64,000 nt of DNA from Siphonodentalium dalli (lineage: Eukaryota > Mollusca > Scaphopoda > Gadilida > Siphonodentaliidae), in contig CP136062.1 in NCBI GenBank assembly GCA_032622095.1, positions 200,733,828 to 200,797,827 of the forward strand, given 5' to 3'. Within the stretch, counting starts at the first letter, position 1. Each line of letters opens with the position of its first letter. Below the pieces are notes generated by a model. The model did no database searches. It saw only the letters and a program-made list of their open reading frames with translations, and was not told the origin of the DNA. Shown piece after piece: positions 24,690-35,593 of this stretch. The position numbers were made by a program, and so were the translations under genes.

Positions 24690-25319
24690 AAAGTTCATAA
24701 ATGTCTGATATCATTCCAATTTTTAGAAGATCAACCCCGACTACAAGCTGCCAATGCAACACGCTAGAATTGCCAGCTATAAATCATGATTCGCTCAGTT
24801 CTACGAACACCTATACTGGACTCAGTACATTGGCTGCTCTGCACCAAGTGTGCTTCACCATGTATTTCATCTTGCTTGTATTAAATTTATGTTTTGTTTT
24901 CAAATAAAGTTTATATAAATAAAAAGTATTCCTACATCAATTATGTGCTGAAATGTAATTGTAATTGTAATTGAATTACATTTCTAAGTAATTGTAATTG
25001 TAATTAATTACATTGTGAAATAGGTGTAATGGGAATTGTAATTATAATTGAAAAATGTTGAAGTAATTGTAATTAATTACATTCACAAGTAATTGCCCCA
25101 AGCCTGGTCGGAAATATGGCTTGTTGCCATTCATCGGAAAGCTCTCGGGGAGAGCTTTCCGATAAATGGCAACAAGCCATATTTCTGACTAAATCCTGAA
25201 AAGTTACCCATAATTCTGCTGTGGTTAAGCAGTCGATTAATTAGGGCACTATTGTAGGATCAGTAGAGGGATGCATGGTTATGGACTGCATAACATACAT
25301 ATGGTTAACAGGTGGAGCA

Positions 25320-26042
25320 CACAGGGCCCTGGGTAAAATACCAGATATACCAATCAAAATTATACCAGTGACAAGGTTCACAAGTCCGATTTTGGGAAAA
25401 ACACACCGTCTATAATATTCCTCATATATTCTCAAAATTGTTCATCTCAGTCACATTATATTTCAATGTGTCTTATTGACCATGAAATTTCCTTTCTTTT
25501 GGTGTATAATTCGATAGTATCATATGAAGGTAAGTCGAGATATTGTATTGAACACAAGCGAAACCCACCTACAAATAGCGGTCGTTAATTTCCCTGTCCG
25601 GTAAGTAGTGAACACAGATATCAATTCAATTATTATGATCACAATTGCCGAACTTGCGAATTCCCCGTATGATATGTCGACTTCGCTTCAATTGACAAAA
25701 CGAAAGGAAATTTTATGCCCTATAATATATACTGGGGCATATTTTGGCTGAGTTGACAATTTTTTGGAATTATTGAGGATATTAGGCAAATAGGGACTAT
25801 TACGACCAGTTTTTACTCCCAAATTTCCAGTAGGTTTTGCAAGTTTTCGGTACGACATCAAAAGAAAGGAAATTGCATGGCCAATAAGACACATTGAAAT
25901 ATATTGTGTCTGAGATGAATGATTTTGAGAATCTATGAGGAATATGATAGATGATGTGTTTTTTCCAAAAATCGGACTTGTGAACGTTATCACTGGTATA
26001 GTATATATTGGTATATCTGGTATTTTTACCCAGGGGCCTGTG
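25320..26042. mobile_element. hAT-like MITE with about 180-bp inverted arms
   Basis: Termini CACAGGGCCCTGGGTAAAAT and the complement of ATTTTTACCCAGGGGCCTGTG. Flanks GTGGAGCA and GAGGAGCA agree at 7 of 8 positions. Arms pair to about 25500 and 25850. No coding region. Confidence 0.75.
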
Positions 26043-26513
26043 GAGGAGCATGTGTCTATCTTTGTATTTATTTAAATACATTTTATACAGGACTTAAATA
26101 TTAGTTTTAATTGACGCCTCTTTGACTTTGCGTTTACAACAATTAATGAAATTATTTTGATCATGGAAGGATATAACAGCCAAGTCTAGAGCTTCGACTA
26201 GATCATGCCATGACACTCTGGAGAGATCATACTCCACCAGTTCAATACCTGAGAATTAACTTGTTAATTTTCTGATGGGGAACTTTATGACATTGAAAAA
26301 ACAACTCATTAATAATTTTGCAGTAGGTGAAGATCCCAGCTGGAGATTACACGATGAGCGACTTTTGTGAGCCGATTGTGAGCTTTAATTTCATCGCTTA
26401 AAATCTTGGAATTTTCCCCCGAGCAATCATGTCATTTTATTTATTGCTAAATCGGCTCATCAAAGTTGCTTAACTTATGAATATCGCGCTGGTACCACCT
26501 CTATTGTGAAATA

Positions 26514-26658
26514 CAGTAATGCCCTAAGTAATCGACTCCGTAACCACAGCAGAATTATGGGTAATTTTTCAGGATTTAGTCAGAAATATGGCTTGTTGCC
26601 ATTCATCGGAAAGCTCTCAATTCTGCTGTGGTTAAAGAGTCCATTATTTAGGTTGTTG
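26514..26658. mobile_element. TA-flanked palindrome, copy 6 (right arm mostly deleted)
   Basis: The left arm is complete to CGGAAAGCTCTCA; the right keeps only its last 50 bp with several changes (ends GGTTGTTG). Confidence 0.8.
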
Positions 26659-26699
26659 TAGGTTTTAATTTACAAAAAAAGTTACCAAATTGTGAATTT

Positions 26700-27050
26700 C
26701 CTCAAGAATATACTAATAGTGTACTATATTAATGATGGTATGAATGCGATAGTATCCACAAAACAAACTTTGTGTGAGCCGAGCATTAGTTTATATACAG
26801 CACATAAAGTGTGTGTGATAAGCAAAACACTCAACACCATGGCGATTTTGTTTTAGGAGAGTGATTCAGTGACCAATTCAACACTGAAATCTTCAGTGGC
26901 GAGGATTAGCGAGCGCTATATCGGTATGTTGTAACAACTTGGTGGCAATTTTAACGAAAGTTCACTTAGTGGGGTCTCCCCAGTGTTGAGTGTTTTGCAT
27001 ATCGCACACTCTTTAGGTATTGTACTGTATATTAACATGGCCTTTGTAAA
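26700..27050. repeat. inverted repeat with GATAAGCAAAACACTCAACA arms
   Basis: ATAAAGTGTGTGTGATAAGC and AAAACACTCAACACC near 26810 face GTGTTGAGTGTTTTGCATAT and GCACACTCTTTA near 26985-27015. Probable small MITE; exact ends not fixed. Confidence 0.6.
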
Positions 27051-27062
27051 CTAACAAGGTGT

Positions 27063-27210
27063 TCGATCTTGTCACAAACTTGTTACTTATGTAATATTTA
27101 TGATTGGTATAAGAACAAAATCTGTCTGTATAGTAACACTCCTTCTGTTTGTGGTATGACGGTTTTAAAGGATGTGACTATTTCAACAACAGTACCCATC
27201 GCGAAGGCCA
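27063..27210. repeat. partial copy of the TTAAAGGCACG family
   Basis: Shares TTATGATTGGTATAAGAACA, AAATCTGTCTGTAT and CCTTCTGTTTGTGG with the 3' third of the elements at 41709 and 54687. Confidence 0.65.
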
Positions 27211-27370
27211 TCCATTCATTTAACAAATAAATATGTTCTCTGAGTTGTTCGTTCAAAGTTATAAAGTTCCACATCAGAATAGGTCAGAACATCAAAAAGT
27301 TCCCAAGTTTTAAACGGGTGAAATGTAATCTCTATCGGTATAGCAGAGTAGATATTCATGTGCTATTTTA

Positions 27371-27579
27371 CAGTAATGCCCTAAATAATTGACAGCAGAA
27401 TTATGGGTAATTTTTCAGGATTTAGTCGGAAATATGGCTTGTTGGCTGTTGCCATTCATCGGAAAGCTCTCAATGAGAGCTTTCCGATGAATGGCAACAA
27501 GCCATATTTCCGACTAAATCCTCAAAAGTTACCCATAATTCTGCTGTGGTTAAGGAGTCGATTATTTAGGGCATTACTG
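27371..27579. mobile_element. TA-flanked palindrome, copy 7
   Basis: TA on both sides; a 13-bp gap after AATAATTGACAG on the left arm and an 8-bp extra GGCTGTTG. Lies 60 nt past the donor of channel exon 11. Confidence 0.85.
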
Positions 27580-27638
27580 TACATACTCATACCATAAACT
27601 GACGGACAGTAACATGTATACATATAATTGTGACATAC

Positions 27639-27791
27639 TTGGCTTTGTGTTTGAGTAGTTTGTGAGCCTCTGGGTAGTCTCTCATCGCTTGCTCGAAATC
27701 ACTCTTGGATAGAATGAAGAGATTGGTGAACCCTCTGCACTTTATGTCAGCAGTCCGTCTGTTTCCATCTCCTTTAGACATTCCCAGTAAG
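27639..27791 (-). CDS. CNG channel exon 11 (phosphate cassette and C-helix)
   Basis: Completes the serine, then LLGMSKGDGNRRTADIKCRG, FTNLFILSKSDFEQAMRDYP, EAHKLLKHKAK. The NRRTA motif supplies the arginine that binds the cyclic phosphate and the threonine favouring cGMP, so ligand binding should be intact. The rest is the B and C helices (FTNLF-L-K-D). Acceptor TTTTAG, donor GTATGT, exit phase 2. Confidence 0.95.
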
Positions 27792-27844
27792 CTAAAACAA
27801 ATTTCAAATTCTATCAAATTTAATAGGATAATTATGATATAAAG

Positions 27845-28100
27845 AGAATACCTACTGTTTTTTTGTTTGAATACCGAAATATCTCATTTGTGTATGGAAA
27901 GAATTTTTACTCGGCTGCAATGAGGAAGATTCAGGTATTCGAACAAAAAACTGTAGGTATTTGTGTTATTATATGTGCCTTATTAATGGTCAAAGTTGCT
28001 AAATTACGCGGCATTTTCACTTTTAATAGTACAACACGTTGAACAATACTTGAATGAAACAACTGGTTGACCCAAATTCGATATAAGCTACAATGAAATA
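27845..28100. repeat. dispersed repeat with AATACCTACAG hairpin, copy B
   Basis: Inverse counterpart of 22860-23140 (ends TTTCATTG...CAACTGGTTGACCCAAA). Lies between channel exons 10 and 11. Confidence 0.75.
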
Positions 28101-28218
28101 ACGAAAGCATATATGGGAGACTGCATATACATATATAATAGAATGTATTGAGAGGTTTTTTCGCCAAATTTCAGGAAGCTCCAGTCATGGAAGGGTTAAA
28201 CAAATTATTTATCTTTAA

Positions 28219-28610
28219 CCCTTTACCCAACAGAAGGGCCCTGTGCCAATGCATTCTCTTATATATGCGAGTCGACCATAGGTCGCCTCGCATATATAAG
28301 AGAATGCATTGGCTTAACACATTAAAAATTATAAAATTGTTAAAGAATGTAAGAAAAAATGGTAAAAAGTGTTAAAAAAAGAATTTTTTTAGGCCAATGT
28401 ATTCTCTTATATATGCGAGGCGACCTATGGTCGACTCGCATATATAAGAGAATGCATTGGCACAGGGCATAGCTGTAACTATCACAATGTGGTCAATGAG
28501 CCGGTTCCAATGATATCCATATTTGTATGGTTTTATTGAGACAGACCGAAGATATTTTAGGCTGTTGAAGCTTTATTTGGCCGGTTTTGGCCGGTTTGTT
28601 GGGTAAAGGG
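28219..28610. mobile_element. piggyBac-like hairpin MITE, copy 4 (opposite orientation)
   Basis: TTAA at 28215-28218 and 28611-28614. The long unique segment with GGCCGGTTTTGGCCGG is on the right, so it is reversed relative to copies 1-3. It ends 35 nt from the donor of channel exon 10. Confidence 0.85.
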
Positions 28611-28645
28611 TTAAGAGCAAACAATATTAGATAAGATGAACTAAC

Positions 28646-28764
28646 CTGATCTCTCCAAAGACACTTCCCTCCCGCAAGGTCGCTAGTATTTGCTTCCCTT
28701 CTTTACCCCCGAGTACATCCACAACACCCTGGCTCACAATGTACATCTCTTTGCCAACCTCTCC
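28646..28764 (-). CDS. CNG channel exon 10 (nucleotide-binding domain beta-roll)
   Basis: Encodes [39 protein letters not shown], and the first two bases of a serine codon. [10 protein letters not shown] and L--GS-FGEIS are core beta-roll motifs; FGEIS opens the phosphate-binding cassette. Acceptor TTTTAG, donor GTTAGT. A piggyBac-like MITE begins 35 nt past the donor. Confidence 0.95.
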
Positions 28765-29177
28765 CTAAAATTAAGATCCAGCTCTTATATATGCTTTATG
28801 GTTAGAAAGTGTCATGCTACAAAGACAATATTATGGTTCTATTCAAAATTCATTTTAACCCAACATTGTGAACTCGAAATGACTTATTTGTATGGGTTAA
28901 AAGATGGCATACAATAATAGCCAGATTCAACCATATATACGTGTAACTTTTAAAGTATATTGCCATTGCCAATGGCGGTCACCTGACCCACGTGATCATT
29001 TCGCCTACACATATACGGTCAATCCGTTTAGAAGTTTCATGTTCAAAGAGGAATAATCCAATCTGGTGATAACTGAATGAGTGAGCGATGTGAGCAATCA
29101 ACGCTGTGAAGGCAAGGAAAAATCTTAATTTGATTGAAGCCAATTAATTCGCTGGTTTCACTGTGACCGCTAATTTT

Positions 29178-29397
29178 ATATCATAAATTAGGTACTCACC
29201 TGATATAATTTGTTCTTGATATTTATCCCTAGCGCCCACTATCGCCTAGCTTAATATTTACATATAAAACGGCATTCCGAAATTTCGTTTCGGCATGCAG
29301 TTGTAACTTTTAATTTCGTTTCGTAATTCCGTACGCATGTACTTTGTGTTAACCCTCAATCTGCCTCTATTTCTTCTAGGCGCTTGCCACGGAAACA
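29178..29397 (+). repeat. DIRS left inverted terminal repeat
   Basis: Complementary to about 34047-34290: AGCGCCCACTATCGCCTAGC, TTTCGTTTCGGCATGCAGTT and CTTTGTGTTAACCCTCAATC all recur inverted on the right. Confidence 0.9.
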
Positions 29398-29437
29398 TCG
29401 CAAGTATACTCGCTCCTGTTTTTTCTTTTTCTGAGAT

Positions 29438-30825
29438 ATGTCGGAGTCGAACGCTCCCGACTCACCTGTTGACGAGGAAACTATACGCCCTCGCGGTCAC
29501 AGGAACGATATCTATGATCAATTGTGAAAAGAATTCTCTGATGAATTTTCAAAAATGCGAGACGAATTTTTTCGCAAAAATACTTCAGCTTCTGTGGAAG
29601 CAACGGAGGTTCAGGCGCCTGGCTCAGGGCCTCAAACAACTTCCAAACATACGAGTCGCTCGTCAGGTCGACGGAACAAGCGACTTTGTCCTGATACCCA
29701 TGCTGCCGGTAGTTCTTCTTCTGAACTAGACGACCAGGACAATGTGTCACTGGCATGTAGCCAAACTATTCATGTGGACAATGTGAATGACATTCATGAT
29801 TCTGACGTGGAGGACATCACTTTGCCTCTCCCAGTGGCTCCTGCGGAGCAAATTTCTGTACAAAAAGGCCTTTTGGAACTGTTTGGCGAAGATGCCTTAA
29901 CCAAAACACAGGATGTTCAGCAAGGTCTTTTGCTTGATCGGACACAGAATATGGTGTTACAGCAGACATGGCGGTCAGAAAAGCCACAGCATGTCAGTGC
30001 TTTCCCGGAGGGAACTTACACCGAATTTCCAATTCATACTGACAGTGAACAGTTCTTAGCCGTTCCTTCCATGGAAGACCTTGTGAAGCGGTGTGTCTTA
30101 AAGCAGCACAATAAACCCATCACCAAGGATCTCAAGGGTCTCATCGGCATGCCTTATAAGCCAATTGAAATGATGGCATTCAAAGGTCACTGTTCTGCTC
30201 ATGCCGGTATAGCCATCACATGTTATTTGCAACAAGCTTTGGCCAAAACTCTGACGGAGCTCAACAAAGAGGAACCGGATACAGACGTTCTATCTACCCT
30301 TATTCGCGATACGTTCGCCATGTCCACTCGGATTCTCGATCAATTTGGTCGCTGTGGCGTTTTCCACCATCTAATCAGACGTCAGTCCACTCTCACTGAC
30401 TCTGGTCTGTGGAAAGTGGATGAAGGTCGGGACCTTTTTCATATGCCTCTGTCTCGTGATGGCATTTTTGGTCCAGAGTTGGAAACTCGCTTGAAGGATG
30501 TAAAGAACGCTCAAAGGCCTTAGATGAACTCTTTCATGATACCACTCATACCGGTCCCAAACCCAAAGGTGTGAAAAGGCCAGCAGCTAGTGCTAGTACC
30601 AACTCAGCTCCAGGGCCACCTCGTCCCCTGAAAAGACAATTTGTTCCCACATCTGATTTTCAAGGGCACAGATCTCCACTGGACAATGTCGGTGGTGGTC
30701 CTTCAGGTTCTACCGGAAGTTCTTTTCGTGGCTACAATACTCAGCGACAATCGAGCACAGCACCAACCACGAAATTCAAAATTCCGAAGAGAGGCAACCA
30801 GCGGGGCAGAGGCAACCGCAGTTGA
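29438..30825 (+). pseudogene. DIRS gag-like open reading frame (broken)
   Basis: Starts ATG at 29438 (MSESNAPDSPVDEETIRPRG). An in-frame TGA at 29525-29527 interrupts it; the frame then runs on to about 30500, where a one-base shift moves it to the frame ending TGA 30823-30825. The C-terminal part is basic and rich in Gly, Arg and Ser (RGNQRGRGNRS), fitting a nucleic-acid-binding capsid-like protein. The next frame begins four bases later, at 30830. Confidence 0.75.
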
Positions 30826-30829
30826 CTAC

Positions 30830-32732
30830 ATGATGGTGAGTACATTACCTACAATTCCTTATCCCGATGTTCTGGTGGGGGGAAGTTTTCAAAATTTTGT
30901 TCCTCGCTGGCAACAAATAACATCCGACCCATGGACTCTGGAAGTCATCAGCAACGGGTACCGATTCATTTTTGTGACACTGCCACCGTTTCGGGGCATC
31001 ACCGTGACCAAGGTCAACCAAACACAGCACGCTCTGTTAGACACGGCCATTCAAAATCTTTTGGAATTAAACGCTATCGAACGTGTTCCCACCGAATTAA
31101 CTCAGACCGGTTTTTACAGTACGCTGTTTCTGGTCCGCAAGAAAAATGGGGACTTTCGTCCAGTTTTAAACCTCAAAACTTTAAACCTTTATATAAAAAA
31201 GGAACACTTCCAAATGGAAACTCTCGCCACAACTTTGGACATGGTTCAAAAGGGCGATGGGTAGCTTTTACGGCAGACATTCAAAATGCTTATTTTCACC
31301 TCGCAGTCTGGGAAGTTCACCGCAAATATCTACGGTTTTGCGTGGGGGACACCCGTCAAATTTATCAATTCCGATCTCTCGTGTTTGGTCACACAGCGGC
31401 ACCACGAGTGTACACCAAGGTGGTCCGCCAAGTTGTAGGCCATCTTCGAGGCCTCGGTCTCCGACTGATGGTCTATATCGACGACTGGTTATGTCTGAAT
31501 CAATCCCCAGTGGAACTACTTCATCACCGATCAATAGTTTTACAAACCCTGATCAACCTGGGATTTTTAATCAACTCCGAAAAATCCAATCTAGCTCCGA
31601 CCCAAAATTTCACTTATTTGGGGGCAGCACTCAGCATGGATCTTGGAATGGTGACGCCATGCGTAGACCATTTAGAAACCATCAACAAAGCTGTACAACT
31701 TCTTCTGGCGAGTTCCCAGAGTCCAGCCAGGACCTATCTCCATCTCCTGGGTCTAATTGCCTCTTGTCTAACCTTGATTCCGAATGCTCGGTTATTTATG
31801 AGGCCACTCCAACATTACCTCTTGGAGCATTGGCGACCTTCCTGTCAAAATTTCGACCAACCAATAGCATGTTCACGGTTGCTCATTCCTCATCTACGCT
31901 GGTGGCAACAAACAGCCAACACAGCTCGGGGTCAATCAGTAGTACCCGCCCAAACTTCAGTCACGATCACAAGCGATGCGAGTTTGAAAGGGTGGGGGGT
32001 GCATTTCGGGAATCTGAATGCGCAAGGGACCTGGTCTTCCGAAGATTCAACCCTCCACATCAACAACCTGGAAATGAGGGTTGTTTACCTCGGTCTTCAG
32101 CATTTCTCTGCGCTAATCCGCAACAAGTGTGTTCTCCTTCGCACCGACAACAACACTGTCGTGTTATATTTAAACAAGCAGGGGGGACGCGTTCGCCGAC
32201 CCTATCTCGTCTAGCTCAAGAGATATGGCACTACGCTCTGTCCAAGGGCATGACTATCCAGGCATTACACATAGCCGGAATTCTCAATGTACGAGCAGAT
32301 ATTCTGAGCCGACATTCAATCAGGGACACGGAATGGGAGTTAGCTACCCCAGTATTAGCCAGGGTGTTTCATCTATGGGGTCGACCCAACATAGACCTTT
32401 TTGCCAGTCACATGAACAAAAAACTACCGGTCTTCTGCACATGGCATCATCATTACCAGGCATACGCAACGGATGCGTTGTCTCTGGATTGGAATCAAAT
32501 GTTCGCGTATGCGTTTCCGCCTATTCCGACCATGAGCAGAGTCTTGAGTCATTTTCAGAAATATCATTGCGAGATAATTCTAATAGCTCCACAATGGCCG
32601 ACACAACCGTGGTATCCGATACTTCTCGATTACCTGATCGACCTGCCGATCCGATTTCCACTGCAGACGGGGTTATTAACTCAACATCGAGGTTTTGTCC
32701 ATCATCCCAATCTCCAAATGACACATCTATAA
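30830..32732 (+). pseudogene. DIRS reverse transcriptase - RNase H polyprotein (frameshifted)
   Basis: Reads VRKKNGDFRPVLNLKTLNLY, then after a shift near 31253 ADIQNAYFHLAV and the catalytic YIDDW. RNase H follows (TSDASLKGWGVHFGNLNAQG, HINNLE, RTDNNT). A second shift lies in the G run at 32181-32186. The frame continues through HIAGILNVRADILSR to a domain with NIDLFASHMN, YAFPPIP and LIAPQWPTQPWYP, the conserved region found after RNase H in DIRS polyproteins. It would make cDNA from element RNA if intact. Confidence 0.88.
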
Positions 32733-33729
32733 ACTGCTTGGCATCTTTCGACTTGCGCCTCCAAACGCAAGGCTTTTCAGAAAACTCTCGAAAGTTGGTC
32801 GTTGCCTCCTGGCGACCCGGTACGCGTCGGGATTACAACTGTAAGTTCCGACGATTCCATCGCTGGTGTCAAAAACGGAAAATTAATAGCTATTCAGCTA
32901 CTATAACTGAATGTGCCGATTTTCTGGCTGGCTTATTTCATGAGAACTTACAATACCGCACCATTTCTGGATACAGATCCATGTTATCAACAATGTTACC
33001 ACCAGTTGACAATTGCGTTATTGGGCAACATCCTCACATTATCAGAATGCTCAAGGGAATATTCAATTCCCGTCCACCTACTCGTAAATTAATTCCGGGT
33101 TGGGAACTTCCGTTGGTTTTAAAATTGCTCCAACAACCGCCTTTCGAACCACTTGACAAGTCTTCTTTGCAATATCTAACTTGGAAGACTGTGTTCCTCA
33201 TTGCAATCACAACTTTCAAACGTTGTGGGGACATTAAATCACTTGGTACGGGTCCCGAGGCAATGCAAATACAACAAAAGTTCATAAGACGGGGACTTGC
33301 TAAACAAGATCGGATTAATCATAGAAACCCGATAATTTTTGTACCTGCATTCATGGACAATGAACTATTGGATCCTCGACGGACCATTTTAGCTTATTTG
33401 CACCGAACTAAGACATATGGAGGTCACTAGCATCTGAGGATAATTCTTTGTTTTTGTCCATTAATAGACCCCATAAGCCTGTTTCATCTCAGACAATTTC
33501 TGGGTGGATTGTTAGCACAATTAAAAAGGCTTACTCTTCTCTTTCCAGCAAACCTATTGACGAGTGTGTGAGAGGGCATTCCACACGAGCAGTCGGGCCT
33601 TCGTGGGCTCTTTACAAGGGCGTTCCTTTGTCTCAAATTCTAGAGAGTGCGCATGATTGGAAGGATCCATCCACTTTCATAAACTTTTATCTTCATGATG
33701 TGATAGCATCCATCTTGGAAGATGCATGA
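32701..33729 (+). pseudogene. DIRS tyrosine recombinase (frameshifted)
   Basis: An N-terminal core-binding part (SWRPGTRRDYNCKFRRFHRW) precedes the catalytic domain. Probable catalytic residues: Arg in FKRCGDI, His and Arg in RGHSTRAVGPSWALY, the HW-like SAHDW, and Tyr in FINFYL. A shift near 33411 separates the first Arg from the rest. It overlaps the end of the polymerase frame. In DIRS elements this enzyme inserts a circular intermediate without making target duplications. Confidence 0.9.
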
Positions 33730-33901
33730 TTGTTATGACAGCAATATACCTGTGAAGGATTCACGGTTTTTCGTCTAGAAAAGACATTTGCAGTTTTGTA
33801 TATAGTTGTGTAAAATATTGAACTCCACATGGGAATGAATCCATGAAATGTGATCCTCGGATGCAGCCGGTAGCAGAGCTGTTCAATCAGAGGAATATCC
33901 A

Positions 33902-34009
33902 GAACAAATTATATCAGGTGAGTACCTAATTTATGATATAAAATTTAACAATTTGATTTATCAAGTTATAATTTTATGAGTAAATTATACTCACCTGATA
34001 TAATTTGTG
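33902..34009. repeat. DIRS internal complementary region
   Basis: 33902-33945 is the complement of the outer left edge and 33940-34009 the complement of the outer right edge, joined at AAAATT. This is the template used to close the circular DNA intermediate in the DIRS cycle. It is followed by a run of 14 C. Confidence 0.9.
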
Positions 34010-34046
34010 ACCCCCCCCCCCCCCACCACCCCTGCATCCTCAGTTT

Positions 34047-34290
34047 TTCCGTGGCAAGCGCCTAGGAAGAATTGAGGCAGATTGAGGGTTAACACAAAGT
34101 ACGTGCGTATGGAATTACGAAACAAAATTAAAAGTTACAACTGCATGCCGAAACGAAATTTCGGAATGCCGTTTTATATGTAAATATTAAGCTAGGCGAT
34201 AGTGGGCGCTAGGGATAAATATCCAGAACAAATTATATCAGGTGAGTATAATTTACTCATAAAATTATAACTTGATAAATCAAATTGTTA
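34047..34290 (-). repeat. DIRS right inverted terminal repeat
   Basis: Mirror of the left repeat with a longer outer tail (ATAATTTACTCATAAAATTA...), as is usual in DIRS elements, where the two outer tips differ. Confidence 0.9.
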
Positions 34291-34773
34291 AATTTTCTCG
34301 CCACAAGATTATTATTTGCAAGTTTTGCTGGATGTTGGCCGATATCTATAAACGTGTAGATTTGGCACCGTGAAATCATGTGACTGTTACCGCCATGTGA
34401 ATCTCCATAGCAATACCATAGTAACACATTAACAGTTACACGTACGTGTGGCTGAACCTGGCTAATAGCTAAACCTGTCCACAATTAATATGGCACATGT
34501 TGCAGGCAGTATCTCACAAATACCATGACACTGAATAGATGTTATCATTGCAGAACTTTTTTAACAGTACAGACAGAAAACAAAACAAAATATCTGAGCT
34601 GTGCTAGCCTAAATAATGGGTATCGGGCAGCAGATAAACTGTTGCCTTAAATTATACCCAAATTGTAATTAAACCCAAATCATCTCCATGCTGACATACA
34701 ATGACTTCATTTGCTTCAAGCATCCAAAACTTCAATGGCGAAGGCAGTCTGTGAATAGTATGATATAACGTAC

Positions 34774-34857
34774 CTTCCTACATATGTAATCATCGTTGAG
34801 GTAGAGAGCAGGCTTCAACTTTAGTACCAATGTGAAAAGCAGAGATTTATCGCAATC
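34774..34857 (-). CDS. CNG channel exon 9 (nucleotide-binding domain, first strands)
   Basis: Twenty-eight codons, phase 0 at both ends: DCDKSLLFTLVLKLKPALYL, NDDYICRK. This matches the CNBD stretch from the first helix to strand beta-2 (LVLKLKP...DYICRKG). Acceptor TCAACAG, donor GTACGT. The following intron is 6.0 kb and holds the DIRS element. Confidence 0.94.
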
Positions 34858-34894
34858 CTGTTGAAAAAGAACGACATTATATCCATCTCATGAT

Positions 34895-35050
34895 GGGAGC
34901 TGTGCATATATAAGAGAATGCACTAGCTTACAAGGTCATTGTAAATATTGTTAGGGCAATATACTCTCTTATATATGTGAGGCTCCTTATGGGAGACTCG
35001 CAAATATAAGACAATGCATTGGCACAGGGTTTTCGCAAAATTCCAGGAAG
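34895..35050. repeat. shared hairpin, decayed copy
   Basis: Two diverged palindrome arms (TATATAAGAGAATGCA and CAATATACTCTCTTATATATG) with no recognisable termini; ends in CACAGGGTTTTCGCAAAATT. Confidence 0.6.
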
Positions 35051-35495
35051 CTTATGAGTCACTAGCATCTTTAGTGGTATGACTCAGTAACCTGAATGAC
35101 AACAAATGGAAGATTATTGTAGAATATTGCATTTGCAGTTAGGTGAGGGTTTAATTAACATGTAACTCATTGTTCCAATTTGGGATTGTATGCAATGGAT
35201 TTGCAATCAAGATTCCGATTTTTGCAAGGAATGAAAAATGGAAAATGGTGAAAGGAAATGCTAATGGCTTAATCCTATTAAAGTTATTTAGAAAACATTC
35301 TGGCTTCTTAAAATTATCTTCAGTTAAAAATTAATGAACATCCTGGTACTTGGTTGGCATATTTAATCATTGAAACGAAAAAAAAAGATATCAGGATTTC
35401 TTACATAAATCTACCACAAAAGGTTTGACAGAATGACAAATTTAATATATCACAAATATTATCATACATGTATAAGCAAATATGTGGATACCTAC

Positions 35496-35593
35496 CTGAA
35501 ATATCTGTACTTTATTAAGTGTCTGGAAGTTAACACTGATGGCTAGGTCTGTCTTGAGGGCTCTTGGTAATGATTCCAACACAGCATTCTCAT
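35496..35593 (-). CDS. CNG channel exon 8 (C-linker end, start of nucleotide-binding domain)
   Basis: Completes an aspartate codon with exon 7, then encodes ENAVLESLPRALKTDLAISV and NFQTLNKVQIFQ. The LESLP-LK-DLAI-V pattern and the V-IFQ entry to the cyclic nucleotide-binding domain are standard. Acceptor TTTCAG, donor GTAGGT, phase 0 exit. Confidence 0.93.

Larger units (their letters stand above)
23428..25106 (+). mobile_element. hAT-type DNA transposon with BED finger, transposase lost
   Basis: The ends are CAGGGATGTGGTAATTG and the complement of CAATTGCCCCAAGCCTG-type sequence, flanked by exact 8-bp target duplications GTCGGAAA (23420-23427, 25107-25114). CAGGG-like ends and 8-bp duplications define hAT elements. 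Both subterminal regions are packed with AATTGTAATT and AATTACAT words, probable transposase binding sites. Inside are two spliceable BED-finger exons; no catalytic transposase domain is visible. Confidence 0.88.
23353..25254. mobile_element. TA-flanked palindrome, copy 5, interrupted by a hAT element
   Basis: Outer pieces 23353-23427 and 25107-25254 are the two parts of one full palindrome. Its left arm is interrupted by a 1.68-kb insertion. The left end lies 35 nt from the acceptor of channel exon 12. Confidence 0.88.
29172..34296 (+). mobile_element. DIRS-type tyrosine-recombinase retrotransposon
   Basis: A nearly complete 5.1-kb element on the plus strand, antisense in the intron between channel exons 9 and 10. 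It has inverted terminal repeats (29178-29397 and about 34047-34290), an internal complementary region, a gag-like frame, reverse transcriptase with RNase H, and a tyrosine recombinase instead of an integrase. AATTTT occurs at both outer edges (29172-29177, 34291-34296) and its complement sits at the centre of the internal complementary region, so that is the crossover core. One nonsense codon and four frameshifts make it inactive, unless some are assembly errors. Confidence 0.93.

Noticed and set aside
31257-32214. Two long overlapping frames in the DIRS polymerase region as separate genes
   Set aside because: They are the two frames of one frameshifted polyprotein; each carries only part of the conserved motifs and is noise elsewhere.
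29172-34296. Ty3/gypsy or other LTR retrotransposon
   Set aside because: There are inverted rather than direct terminal repeats, no integrase or protease, a tyrosine recombinase, and an internal complementary region.
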